A program made the translations under genes and the position numbers. The notes under the pieces were generated by a model. The model was not told the origin of the DNA. It did no database searches and worked only from the letters and a program-made list of their open reading frames with translations. From assembly GCA_947494545.1 (NCBI GenBank), contig CANLVH010000012.1, forward strand, positions 32,388 to 96,387: DNA of 64,000 nt, in the 5' to 3' direction. Below are positions 9,208 to 17,128 of this stretch, piece by piece; position 1 is the stretch's first letter; each line of letters begins with the position of its first letter. Origin of the DNA: an uncultured Mesonia sp. Lineage in GTDB: Bacteria; Bacteroidota; Bacteroidia; Flavobacteriales; Flavobacteriaceae.

Positions 9208-10464
9208 TTAGATAATCATTCCTGCAGCAACGGTCTCGTTGGTGTTGTCGTCTATTAGAACAAAGCTTCCGGTGTCACGGTTATCGCGATATTCGTCTGC
9301 CATTAAAGGTTTGGTAGTTCTTATTTTTACCCGACCAATATCGTTCATTTTAAAATCTTTATCGTCTGTAATTCTATCGTAGGTATTAATATCTATTTTA
9401 TACAGCACTTCTTTTATCAAAGCTTTTTGCTCGTTAGAGGTATGCATAATGGTATATTTTGCGCGCGGTCTCGCCGGGTCTGTGTTTAACCAACAAATCA
9501 TTGCGTCTATATCTTGCGAAGTTTGTGGCTGGTTGTTGGTTTTAACAATCATATCTCCCCGACTAATATCTATATCATCTTCTAAAGTTACGGCCACAGA
9601 CATTGGCGCAAAGGCTTCTTCTACTTCTTTCTCGTGCAGGTTAATACTTTTTATGGTTGAAGTAAATCCGGATGGCAAAACGGTAATTTGATCTCCCGGT
9701 CTAAAAATACCGCTAGAAACCCTACCGGCATAACCTCTATAATCTATAAAACCTTCGCGTTGCGGGCGCAATACCGTTTGCACGGGAAGACGCGCGTCTA
9801 TTTTATTAATATCACTACCAATATGTATGGTTTCTAACTCGTGCAATAATGGCGAACCTTGGTACCAGTCCATATTTTTTGAGCGGTTTACAACATTGTC
9901 ACCATACAAAGCGCTAATTGGTATATATCGAATGTCTTTTATAATTAGTTTGGAAGAAAACTCTTCAAACTGGCTTACAATTTTGTTATAGGTTTCTTCA
10001 GAATGTTCTACCAAATCCATTTTATTGATACACACAATTATATGCGGAATTTGCAACAACGAAGCGATAAAAGCATGCCTTTTGGTTTGCTCGATAACTC
10101 CGTGGCGTGCATCTATCAAAATAATGGCTGCGTTTGCCGTAGAAGCCCCGGTAACCATATTTCTGGTATATTGAATATGCCCGGGCGTATCTGCAATAAT
10201 AAATTTACGTTTTGGCGTGGTAAAATAGCGGTAAGCAACATCTATGGTAATACCTTGCTCGCGCTCATCGCGCAAACCGTCTGTAAACATGGCTAAATCT
10301 ACGCCTTCGTGCCCTTTTTTCTTACTAGAATTTTCTACGGCTTTCATCTGGTCTTCAAAAATAGACTTCGAGTCAAAAAGCAAACGCCCAATTAAGGTAC
10401 TTTTGCCATCATCTACACTCCCGGCCGTGGTAAACCGTAATAATTGATTTTTATCTATATGCAT
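9208..10464 (-). CDS. cysN: Sulfate adenylyltransferase large subunit CysN (GTPase)
   Basis: The 418-residue protein is an EF-Tu-like GTPase with Walker A GSVDDGKS at 15-22, DTPGH at about 93-97 and NKMD near 147, followed by the two beta-barrel domains. With CysD it forms ATP sulfurylase, which uses GTP hydrolysis to drive adenosine-5'-phosphosulfate synthesis from sulfate and ATP. It is shorter than E. coli CysN (475) and carries no fused APS kinase, which is encoded separately by cysC. A four-helix-bundle gene separates it from cysD. The C-terminus ends in the usual AAGMI-type motif. Confidence 0.93.
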   Translation of the reverse strand: MHIDKNQLLRFTTAGSVDDGKSTLIGRLLFDSKSIFEDQMKAVENSSKKKGHEGVDLAMFTDGLRDEREQGITIDVAYRYFTTPKRKFIIADTPGHIQYTRNMVTGASTANAAIILIDARHGVIEQTKRHAFIASLLQIPHIIVCINKMDLVEHSEETYNKIVSQFEEFSSKLIIKDIRYIPISALYGDNVVNRSKNMDWYQGSPLLHELETIHIGSDINKIDARLPVQTVLRPQREGFIDYRGYAGRVSSGIFRPGDQITVLPSGFTSTIKSINLHEKEVEEAFAPMSVAVTLEDDIDISRGDMIVKTNNQPQTSQDIDAMICWLNTDPARPRAKYTIMHTSNEQKALIKEVLYKIDINTYDRITDDKDFKMNDIGRVKIRTTKPLMADEYRDNRDTGSFVLIDDNTNETVAAGMII

Positions 10465-10467
10465 GAT

Positions 10468-10503
10468 CGTTAATTTGTTAATTGGTAAACTGGTTAATTG
10501 GTA
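10468..10503. repeat. Short TTAATTGGT-type direct repeats
   Basis: GTTAATTTG, TTAATTGGTA and TTAATTGGTA follow each other closely here, between cysN and the four-helix-bundle gene. Simple repeats of this kind often border free-standing S23-type genes in Bacteroidota and may mark how the gene was inserted. The other flank (about 10872-10906) is also AT-rich, with ACCAATTTCT and TTAACCA, but is less regular. Confidence 0.5.
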
Positions 10504-10868
10504 TTTTCTTTATTTCTTAGATATCTAATGTAACCATTTACTAATTTTGTACTTTTTTCTATTAGTTTTCTAATTTCCTCTAGTGTATTAGAGTTTATGT
10601 AATTCCAATTTAAAGCTTCTAAACTATGATCTAAAACTTCGGCAATAGAACCTCTGGCAAATAATAAGAATTTAATATTTTCTTTATAATGATACCTTCC
10701 CCAACCTTCTGCAATATTAGCTGTAAAAGATCTAGATGCTCTTAATATTTGAGAGTGTAATTGGTATTTTTCTGATGCAGGCAGTTTTGAAAGTACATTT
10801 AATCGTATAAAAGTTTTTAGCTCATTGCAAGCTTTCCAACATTCTAAACTTTCAAAATTAATATACAT
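10494..10868 (-). CDS. Four-helix bundle protein (S23 family)
   Basis: This roughly 124-residue protein matches the four-helix-bundle / S23 ribosomal-protein family: FESLECWKACNELKTFI at the start, then SKLPASEKYQL, ANIAEGWGR and a C-terminal GYIRYL. Members were first found inside 23S rRNA intervening sequences, but free-standing copies are scattered through Bacteroidota genomes; their role is unknown. The frame could begin at GTG 10871, but the ATG at 10866-10868 is a better start. It interrupts the normally adjacent cysD-cysN pair, with AT-rich TTAATTGGT repeats on one side. Confidence 0.85.
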   Translation of the reverse strand: MYINFESLECWKACNELKTFIRLNVLSKLPASEKYQLHSQILRASRSFTANIAEGWGRYHYKENIKFLLFARGSIAEVLDHSLEALNWNYINSNTLEEIRKLIEKSTKLVNGYIRYLRNKENTN

Positions 10869-10908
10869 CACCTACTAATCACCAATTTCTATTCTCTAAT
10901 TAACCATT

Positions 10909-11814
10909 TTAGAAATACCCCTCTTTCTTTCTATCTTCCATAGCGGTTTCAGAGCGTTTGTCGTCTGAGCGGTTGCCTCGTTCGGTTTCGCGCATAGCGG
11001 CTACTTCTTTTGCTATTTTTTCTACTGTATCGGCTTCGCTTTCTATTCCGCCGGTAATGGTAATATCTCCTAAAGTTCTAAAACGTATTTTTTTGGTTAC
11101 GATTTCTTCGTTTTCTTCTAATTTTAAATATTCAGAATTTGGGATCCAAGAACCTTGGCGTTTTACTACTTCGCGCTCGTGGGCGAAATAAAGCGAAGGG
11201 ATTTGAATGTTTTCCCGCTGAATGTAATTCCACACGTCCATTTCTGTCCAGTTGCTTATTGGGAAAGCTCTAAAATGTTCGCCTTCAAAATATTTTCCGT
11301 TAAGGATATTCCATAACTCCGGGCGTTGGTTTTTTGGGTCCCATTGGCCAAAATCGTCCCGGTGCGAAAAGAAACGTTCTTTTGCGCGCGCTTTTTCTTC
11401 ATCTCTACGGCCGCCACCAATAGCGCAATCTACTTTATTGTCTTCTATGGCATCTAAAAGCGTGGTAATTTGCAACGCGTTTCTTGTGGCATTTTTACCT
11501 TTTTCTTCGGCAACACGACCTTTATCTATAGATTCTTGTACAGAACCAACAATTAATCGCGCGTCTAAATCTTCTATAAGCTTATCGCGGAAAGCAATAG
11601 TTTCCGGAAAGTTATGCCCGGTATCTACATGCATCAAAGCAAACGGAATTTTACTGGGATAAAATGCTTTTTTTGCCAAATGTGTTACTAAAATAGAATC
11701 TTTACCTCCGGAAAATAATATTACCGGATTTTGAAATTGCGCATACACTTCGCGAAGAATATAAATGGCTTCCGCTTCTAATTCATCTAAATAGTTTAAA
11801 TAATATTTACTCAT
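10909..11814 (-). CDS. cysD: Sulfate adenylyltransferase small subunit CysD
   Basis: The 301-residue product is the adenylyl-transfer subunit of ATP sulfurylase, with the PP-loop SGGKDS at 35-40, the GGGRRDEEKARAKER motif near 153, and a WNILNG/GEHFRAFPISNWTEMDVW segment typical of CysD. Length is the same as E. coli CysD (302). The start overlaps the end of cysC by eight bases, so translation is coupled. No cysH, cysI or cysJ is nearby, which fits use of APS/PAPS for sulfation rather than for sulfide production. Confidence 0.95.
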   Translation of the reverse strand: MSKYYLNYLDELEAEAIYILREVYAQFQNPVILFSGGKDSILVTHLAKKAFYPSKIPFALMHVDTGHNFPETIAFRDKLIEDLDARLIVGSVQESIDKGRVAEEKGKNATRNALQITTLLDAIEDNKVDCAIGGGRRDEEKARAKERFFSHRDDFGQWDPKNQRPELWNILNGKYFEGEHFRAFPISNWTEMDVWNYIQRENIQIPSLYFAHEREVVKRQGSWIPNSEYLKLEENEEIVTKKIRFRTLGDITITGGIESEADTVEKIAKEVAAMRETERGNRSDDKRSETAMEDRKKEGYF

Positions 11815-12412
11815 GATTGGGTAATTCTAATTCCGGGTTAATGATTTCAATAACTTTTTTTATCGAATCTTCAATACTTTCAAAATCCGAATTAATTTCT
11901 ATTGTTGGGTTTTCGGGTTTTTCGTAAGGCGCGCTAATTCCCGTAAAATTAGGAATTTCTCCCGCCCGCGCTTTTTTATACAAACCTTTTACGTCACGCT
12001 TTTCGCAAGCTTCTACACTGGCATTTACAAACACTTCTATAAAGTTCTCTGTACCAACAATTTGTTTTATTTTGTCCCTGTCTTTTTGCATCGGACTTAT
12101 AAAAGCTGCTAAGGTAATAACTCCCGCATCGATAAACAACTTTGCGGTTTCTGCAATGCGTCGTAAATTTTCTTCTCTGCCTTGCGGCGTAAAATCTAAA
12201 TCTTTATTTAAGCCGCCTCTAATGTTATCGCCATCTAAAACATAGGTTTTTTTACCTTGTTTATGCAAGTAAATTTCTACTTGATTGGCCAAAGTAGATT
12301 TACCCGAACCGGATAGGCCGGTAAACCAAATTAATTTGGAGTTATGCTTGTTTTGCTCTCGTCTTTGCTTGACGGTAACATTATAGTCTTGTTTAACAAT
12401 ATTAGTGCTCAT
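11807..12412 (-). CDS. cysC: Adenylyl-sulfate (APS) kinase CysC
   Basis: This 201-residue kinase has the P-loop GLSGSGKST at 32-40, the DGDNIRGGLNKDLDF segment that binds APS, and an FISPM motif. It phosphorylates APS on the 3' hydroxyl to make PAPS, the donor used by the sulfotransferase further along the operon. Length agrees with stand-alone CysC (about 200). It overlaps both neighbours (DUF2061 by 11 bases, cysD by 8). Confidence 0.95.
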   Translation of the reverse strand: MSTNIVKQDYNVTVKQRREQNKHNSKLIWFTGLSGSGKSTLANQVEIYLHKQGKKTYVLDGDNIRGGLNKDLDFTPQGREENLRRIAETAKLFIDAGVITLAAFISPMQKDRDKIKQIVGTENFIEVFVNASVEACEKRDVKGLYKKARAGEIPNFTGISAPYEKPENPTIEINSDFESIEDSIKKVIEIINPELELPNHE

Positions 12413-12857
12413 GTTGTCTTTCTTCTTCTGTAGAACGTTCGTATTTTAGACCGTAATCTATTTTATACCATACTCTTTCGTGCAAGTAATATAATAGCAT
12501 TTTTGTAATTACCTCAATAAAACCTACTTTTAATCCCGTATACGGATTGCCGGAAATTACCCACGCCAAAATTATAGTATCTGTGGTACCAATTATACGC
12601 CAAGTTATGGTTTTGGTAAGGTGTCTTATTTTGCTTTCTTGCGAGCCTAAAAGTTTTTTAAGGTTAACCCGTACCCAAAGCCGCTCGTGCAGATAATATA
12701 ATATAATTTTTGAAACAGTTTCGGAAGAGCCAACGCCCAATCCCACCATAAAATCGCCAGATACCAACCAAGTTATCAAAATGGTATCTATAGTACCAAC
12801 CATACGCCAAGTTATGGTTTTTGCAATATGACGTTTTTGCGATATTTTTCTATTCAT
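12402..12857 (-). CDS. Tandem DUF2061 membrane protein
   Basis: This 151-residue protein consists of two copies of the DUF2061 unit, at about 8-67 and 77-136. Each copy reads K-RH-(A/T)KTITWR-(M/I)(V/I)GT-DT, then a hydrophobic helix with W-(V/I)SG, and ends in YYLHER-W. DUF2061 is a short membrane domain often encoded beside cysN/cysC and sulfate-related genes; its function is not established. Tight overlap with cysC suggests a link with sulfate activation, for example sulfate entry or holding the APS enzymes at the membrane, but this is inference. Confidence 0.85.
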   Translation of the reverse strand: MNRKISQKRHIAKTITWRMVGTIDTILITWLVSGDFMVGLGVGSSETVSKIILYYLHERLWVRVNLKKLLGSQESKIRHLTKTITWRIIGTTDTIILAWVISGNPYTGLKVGFIEVITKMLLYYLHERVWYKIDYGLKYERSTEEERQHEH

Positions 12858-12884
12858 CCGGCCTTGCTACGAGAGTTTTTAAAT

Positions 12885-13736
12885 TTAGTTTCCCTGTAAA
12901 CTTTTTAAACTTTCCTGCCAATCTATAATCTTGATATTTAATTCTGATTTGATTTTTTCTTTAGAAAGAACACTATTTACCGGTCTTTTTGCTTTGGTTT
13001 TATACGCGTTGCTTGCAATTAAATTTACCTTATCTAACTTTTGTGCATTTGTAAAAATTGCTTTTGCAAAACTATACCAAGTAGCTTCTCCGTCGTTGCT
13101 AAAATGGTATAAACCGTATTTTTCTGAGCCGGAGTCTATTGTTTTTAAAATAGCCACTGCCAAGTCATTGGCATTGGTGGGCGTTCCTTTTTGCTCTGTA
13201 GTAATTTTTAAAACCACGTCTTTTTCTTCTGCTTTTTGAAGCATTGTATTAAAGAAATTATGTCCAAATTCTGAATACAACCAAGAAGTCCTTAAAATAA
13301 AATAGCGCTCTAACTTTTCTTGCACCACTTTTTCTCCCGCCAACTTAGAAGCACCATAAATATTTATGGGATTAGGAGTATCTGTTTCTTTATATGGATC
13401 TTTATTTTCCCCATCAAAAACATAATCTGTAGAAATATGTAGTAAAACACTTTCGTTTTTTTGACAAGCTTTTGCTATATTTTCTACAGCTTTTTCGTTT
13501 ATTTTAAAAGCTTTTTCTTTTGCATTTTCGGCTTCTTCTACGTTAGTGTAAGCAGCGCAATTAATACAATAATCGGGTTGGTAATGGGCAAAGGTTTCTT
13601 CTACTTGGTTTGCGGAAGTAATATCTAAATCTGCTTCGGTTTTAAAAATTAGCTTTAAATGCGGATATTTTTTTGCTGCTTTTTGCAAACACATGCCTAA
13701 CTGACCTCCGGCGCCGGTAACTAAAACACTTTTCAT
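12885..13736 (-). CDS. rfbD: dTDP-4-dehydrorhamnose reductase RmlD
   Basis: The 283-residue SDR enzyme has the NAD(P)-binding motif GAGGQLG at 8-14, the conserved HISTDYVFDG segment, and the catalytic YGASKLAGE motif at about 128-136. It makes the last step to dTDP-L-rhamnose. It overlaps rmlC by four bases, closing the rmlB-A-C-D set. Length is usual (about 285-300). Confidence 0.95.
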   Translation of the reverse strand: MKSVLVTGAGGQLGMCLQKAAKKYPHLKLIFKTEADLDITSANQVEETFAHYQPDYCINCAAYTNVEEAENAKEKAFKINEKAVENIAKACQKNESVLLHISTDYVFDGENKDPYKETDTPNPINIYGASKLAGEKVVQEKLERYFILRTSWLYSEFGHNFFNTMLQKAEEKDVVLKITTEQKGTPTNANDLAVAILKTIDSGSEKYGLYHFSNDGEATWYSFAKAIFTNAQKLDKVNLIASNAYKTKAKRPVNSVLSKEKIKSELNIKIIDWQESLKSLQGN

Positions 13737-14278
13737 TGTAAAAATTGTTTTAAAGTGGGTAATTCGCCATCTTTTTCGGAAAGGATAATATCTTCTCTAG
13801 GTATTTTCCAGTCTATATTTAAATCTTGGTCGTTATAAATTATTCCCCTTTCGGAAGCTTTATGGTAGTAATTATCACATTTATAAGCAAAAACAACTTC
13901 TTCAGAAAGGCTAACAAAACCATGAGCAAAACCTCTTGGCACAAACAATTGCTTGTTATTTTCTTCCGAAAGTATTGCGCCGTAAATTTTTTTAAAGCTA
14001 GGCGAATCTTTCCGTAAATCTACCGCAACGTCATAAACTTTTCCCTTTACTACTCTAACTAGTTTTGCCTGCGCATAATCTCCCACCTGCAAATGCAAAC
14101 CGCGTAAGCTGCCATATTGCGAAGAAGATTGATTATCCTGCACAAAATCTATCTCTAATCCGGTCGCTTCTATAAATTTTTTATGGTTATATACCTCAAA
14201 AAAGCTACCTCTTTTATCCGTAAAAACACGAGGCGTGATTAATAGGCAATCTTTTAATGGTGTTTTTTCTATCTGCAT
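13733..14278 (-). CDS. rfbC: dTDP-4-dehydrorhamnose 3,5-epimerase RmlC
   Basis: This 181-residue cupin enzyme shows the RmlC landmarks TDKRGSFFEVYN, FVQDNQSSS, LRGLHLQ (with the catalytic His), VVKGKVYDVAVDLRK and FVPRGFAHGF. It epimerises C3 and C5 of the 4-keto-6-deoxyglucose nucleotide. Three bases separate it from rmlA. Length agrees with the family (about 180-185). Confidence 0.95.
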   Translation of the reverse strand: MQIEKTPLKDCLLITPRVFTDKRGSFFEVYNHKKFIEATGLEIDFVQDNQSSSQYGSLRGLHLQVGDYAQAKLVRVVKGKVYDVAVDLRKDSPSFKKIYGAILSEENNKQLFVPRGFAHGFVSLSEEVVFAYKCDNYYHKASERGIIYNDQDLNIDWKIPREDIILSEKDGELPTLKQFLQ

Positions 14279-14281
14279 AAA

Positions 14282-15130
14282 TTAGCGGATGTTTTTGGCA
14301 TAACCACTCTTGGTTAATGGTTTTAGCAAAGCGTTTAATTCTTGTGCATTTATATAACCCATCTCAAAAGCTACTTCTTCTATTGCACCAACCTTTAAGC
14401 CTTGACGTTCTTCTATTACGTGTACAAAATTAGAGGCTTGCATAAGCGATTTAAACGTGCCGGTGTCTAACCAAGCGGTTCCTTTATCTAAAATACTTAC
14501 GCTTAATTTTCCTTTTTTAAGATAGGCGTTATTAATATCTGTAATTTCTAATTCGCCACGATCGCTGGGCTTAATATTTTTTGCAATTTTTACAACCTCG
14601 TTATCGTAAAAATAAATCCCAGGCACGGCATAATTAGATTTTGGTTCTTTTGGTTTTTCTTCAATAGAAATCGCTGTTCCGTCTTTATCAAACTCTACCA
14701 CGCCATAACGTTTTGGATCGTGCACGTGGTAAGCATAAATAATACCGCCGTCTGGATTTATATTGCTTTGTAATAATTTATTTAAACCGGTGCCGTAAAA
14801 AATATTATCGCCTAAAATAAGCGCTACTTTGTCGTCTCCTATAAAATCTTCAGCAATTATAAAAGCTTCGGCAAGACCGTTTGGGTTTTCTTGTACGGCG
14901 TATTGAAAATCGCAACCCAAATTTTTACCATCGCCCAGTAAATCTTTAAAAAGTGGTAAATCTTTTGGGGTAGAAATGATAAGAATTTCCCGAATCCCGG
15001 CAGACATTAATGTAGACAAAGGATAATAAATCATAGGTTTGTCGTAAACCGGCATTAATTGTTTGCTAACCGATAGGGTTAATGGGTGTAAACGGGTGCC
15101 TGAACCTCCTGCTAAAATAATTCCTTTCAT
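14282..15130 (-). CDS. rfbA: Glucose-1-phosphate thymidylyltransferase RmlA
   Basis: The 282-residue nucleotidyltransferase has the signature [11 protein letters not shown] at 8-18, the [12 protein letters not shown] segment, [10 protein letters not shown] and the [15 protein letters not shown] motif. It joins dTTP and glucose-1-phosphate, the first step to dTDP-L-rhamnose. The gene sits one base after rmlB. Length is slightly below the common 287-293 but no motif is missing. Confidence 0.95.
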   Translation of the reverse strand: MKGIILAGGSGTRLHPLTLSVSKQLMPVYDKPMIYYPLSTLMSAGIREILIISTPKDLPLFKDLLGDGKNLGCDFQYAVQENPNGLAEAFIIAEDFIGDDKVALILGDNIFYGTGLNKLLQSNINPDGGIIYAYHVHDPKRYGVVEFDKDGTAISIEEKPKEPKSNYAVPGIYFYDNEVVKIAKNIKPSDRGELEITDINNAYLKKGKLSVSILDKGTAWLDTGTFKSLMQASNFVHVIEERQGLKVGAIEEVAFEMGYINAQELNALLKPLTKSGYAKNIR

Positions 15131-15131
15131 A

Positions 15132-16142
15132 TTATTTATATTTATTTAAATACCAAGCCACGGTTTTTCTAATTCCGGTTTCAAAGGTTTCGTCTGCTTT
15201 CCAACCTAACTCGTCTTCTAATTTAGAAGCGTCTATGGCATATCTAAAATCGTGGCCAGGACGGTCTTTTACAAAACTAATCAAGTCTTTGTGGGATTGG
15301 TTGTTTTTTCGCGGATTTATTTCATCTAAAATCTCACAGATAGTAGTGGCAATGTATAGATTTTCTCTTTCGTTCTTGCCGCCAATATTATAAGTTTCGC
15401 CAAGTTTTCCTTTTTCCAAAACCATATAAATACCTTTACAATGGTCTGTTACATACAACCAATCTCTAATATTTTTACCATCGCCATAAATGGGAATTTC
15501 TTCTTCGTTTAAAGCTTTTCTAATTATAACCGGAATCAACTTTTCGTCATGTTGATGCGGACCGTAATTATTAGAACAATTGGTAGTAACAACCGGCAAA
15601 CCATAGGTATGAAAATAACTGCGCACCAGCATATCTGAAGCTGCTTTAGAAGCACTATACGGCGAGTTGGGAGCGTAAGGTGTTTTTTCTGTAAACAAAC
15701 CATTTTTCCCTAAAGTACCATAAACCTCATCTGTAGAAACGTGTAAAAAACGAGCATTCTCAAAGTTTTTACTGAAGCGGAAAGGCTCTTCCATCCATAG
15801 TTTATAAGCGGTCTGCAATAAATTAAACGTACCGTCTATATTGGTTTTTATAAAAGCAGAAGGATCTAAAATAGAGTTATCTACATGCGACTCTGCTGCA
15901 AAATGCACCACTTCTTGAAATTGGTATTTATCAAAAAGTTCTTTTAACAGTTCTATATCGCAAATGTCTCCTTTTACAAATGTATAATTAGGATGATCAG
16001 GATTTTCTATATTGTTTTTATCCCCGGCATAAGTGAGTTTATCCAAATTTATTACTTGCACCGGTTTATCGGTTTGCAAAAGATAATTTATATAATTAGA
16101 ACCTATAAATCCGGCCCCACCGGTAACTAAAATTGTTTTCAT
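15132..16142 (-). CDS. rfbB: dTDP-glucose 4,6-dehydratase RmlB
   Basis: This 336-residue extended SDR enzyme has the NAD motif [10 protein letters not shown] at 8-17, [12 protein letters not shown], the STDEVYG segment, the catalytic YSASKAASD and [13 protein letters not shown]. It converts dTDP-glucose to dTDP-4-keto-6-deoxyglucose. It is the first of the four rhamnose genes and follows the chain-length gene by five bases. The product makes rhamnose (or another deoxysugar derived from it) a likely component of the polymer. Confidence 0.95.
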   Translation of the reverse strand: MKTILVTGGAGFIGSNYINYLLQTDKPVQVINLDKLTYAGDKNNIENPDHPNYTFVKGDICDIELLKELFDKYQFQEVVHFAAESHVDNSILDPSAFIKTNIDGTFNLLQTAYKLWMEEPFRFSKNFENARFLHVSTDEVYGTLGKNGLFTEKTPYAPNSPYSASKAASDMLVRSYFHTYGLPVVTTNCSNNYGPHQHDEKLIPVIIRKALNEEEIPIYGDGKNIRDWLYVTDHCKGIYMVLEKGKLGETYNIGGKNERENLYIATTICEILDEINPRKNNQSHKDLISFVKDRPGHDFRYAIDASKLEDELGWKADETFETGIRKTVAWYLNKYK

Positions 16143-16147
16143 AGAAA

Positions 16148-17128
16148 TTAATTTTTTATTGCTCGTGCTTTACGGAAAACTATTCGTAACAAGATAAAAA
16201 CAAAGAACAGTACTATTAATAAAATAGGAATAAATACAATACAGTTGCTAGAAATACCTTTTTTATCTAACTCTTTAGGAGAGCCTATTTTTATGATATT
16301 CAAAAAGTTTGAATACATAGACCGGTCTTGTATCAAGTTTCTGTTTTCTCGTTGTAAAGTTAACCTATTGGCCAACACTTCTCCGAGATCTAAAGAATTG
16401 TCAGCGTTATAATATTGCAGTTGTTGATATGCGCCAGGAGTGTCTTTTAAACTTCTGGTATAACCACCAACCAAGCTGTCTATTCTACGAATCATTAAAT
16501 TATTCTCTTTAATACGGCTTTCAACGTTGGCTAAGTAGTCTTTATGAAAAGTTTGGTAGTAATCGTTATCCCGTAAATACGCTATAATATTTTTTAATAT
16601 TTTTTGAGAAGCTGCATCTGTCGGATGGTATAAAATTAAGTTATGTTTTTCAAAACTGGTAGCAATTACCATTCGCTGGTTTTCTTTGTCTAACAGTTCA
16701 CTTTCCTTAATAAGGTCGTAAAAATTTTGCTGTTCATTGGTCGTGTTATCCAAAGAAACTACTGGTTTTACTTTTAAGGTAAACCCGTTGAAGTTTTCTA
16801 CTTCCAGCTTATCTAGAAATGCTTGATCTTGCTTTTTAAATTTAAAATTAATTTCGTCTACAGCGCTATATAAATATTCTGCACTACCAAAACCTGTGGC
16901 TACAACTGCTTCAGTTTTATAAATTTCTTTTGTATTTTTTTCTAGAAAATAACCAATAACTACCCCTACAACAATTAAAATAATTAATAGTATTGCATTT
17001 TTCAGTAAAAAGTTGATAAAATGCAATAGTGTCTCTCCTAGTTTGTTGAAGCCGTTTTTTAAATACCGAAACAAATCTCCCAGATCTATTTCTTCTTCCT
17101 GTTTTTGAGTGGACTTATTATTTTCCAT
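16148..17128 (-). CDS. Wzz-like polysaccharide chain-length determinant
   Basis: The 326-residue protein has two membrane helices, near 44-63 (LKNAILLIILIVVGVVIGYFL) and near 297-318, with a periplasmic region of about 230 residues between them that is rich in charged helix. This is the layout of the Wzz/PCP chain-length family, without the C-terminal tyrosine kinase seen in Wzc. It would control polymer length together with the Wzy-like protein. The start overlaps the end of the DUF6909-like gene by 11 bases. Sequence identity to known Wzz is low by eye, so the call rests on topology and context. Confidence 0.7.
   Translation of the reverse strand: MENNKSTQKQEEEIDLGDLFRYLKNGFNKLGETLLHFINFLLKNAILLIILIVVGVVIGYFLEKNTKEIYKTEAVVATGFGSAEYLYSAVDEINFKFKKQDQAFLDKLEVENFNGFTLKVKPVVSLDNTTNEQQNFYDLIKESELLDKENQRMVIATSFEKHNLILYHPTDAASQKILKNIIAYLRDNDYYQTFHKDYLANVESRIKENNLMIRRIDSLVGGYTRSLKDTPGAYQQLQYYNADNSLDLGEVLANRLTLQRENRNLIQDRSMYSNFLNIIKIGSPKELDKKGISSNCIVFIPILLIVLFFVFILLRIVFRKARAIKN

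Noticed and set aside
10494..10868. S23-type gene as an rRNA intervening sequence
   Set aside because: It is not inside an rRNA gene; free-standing family members are common in this phylum.
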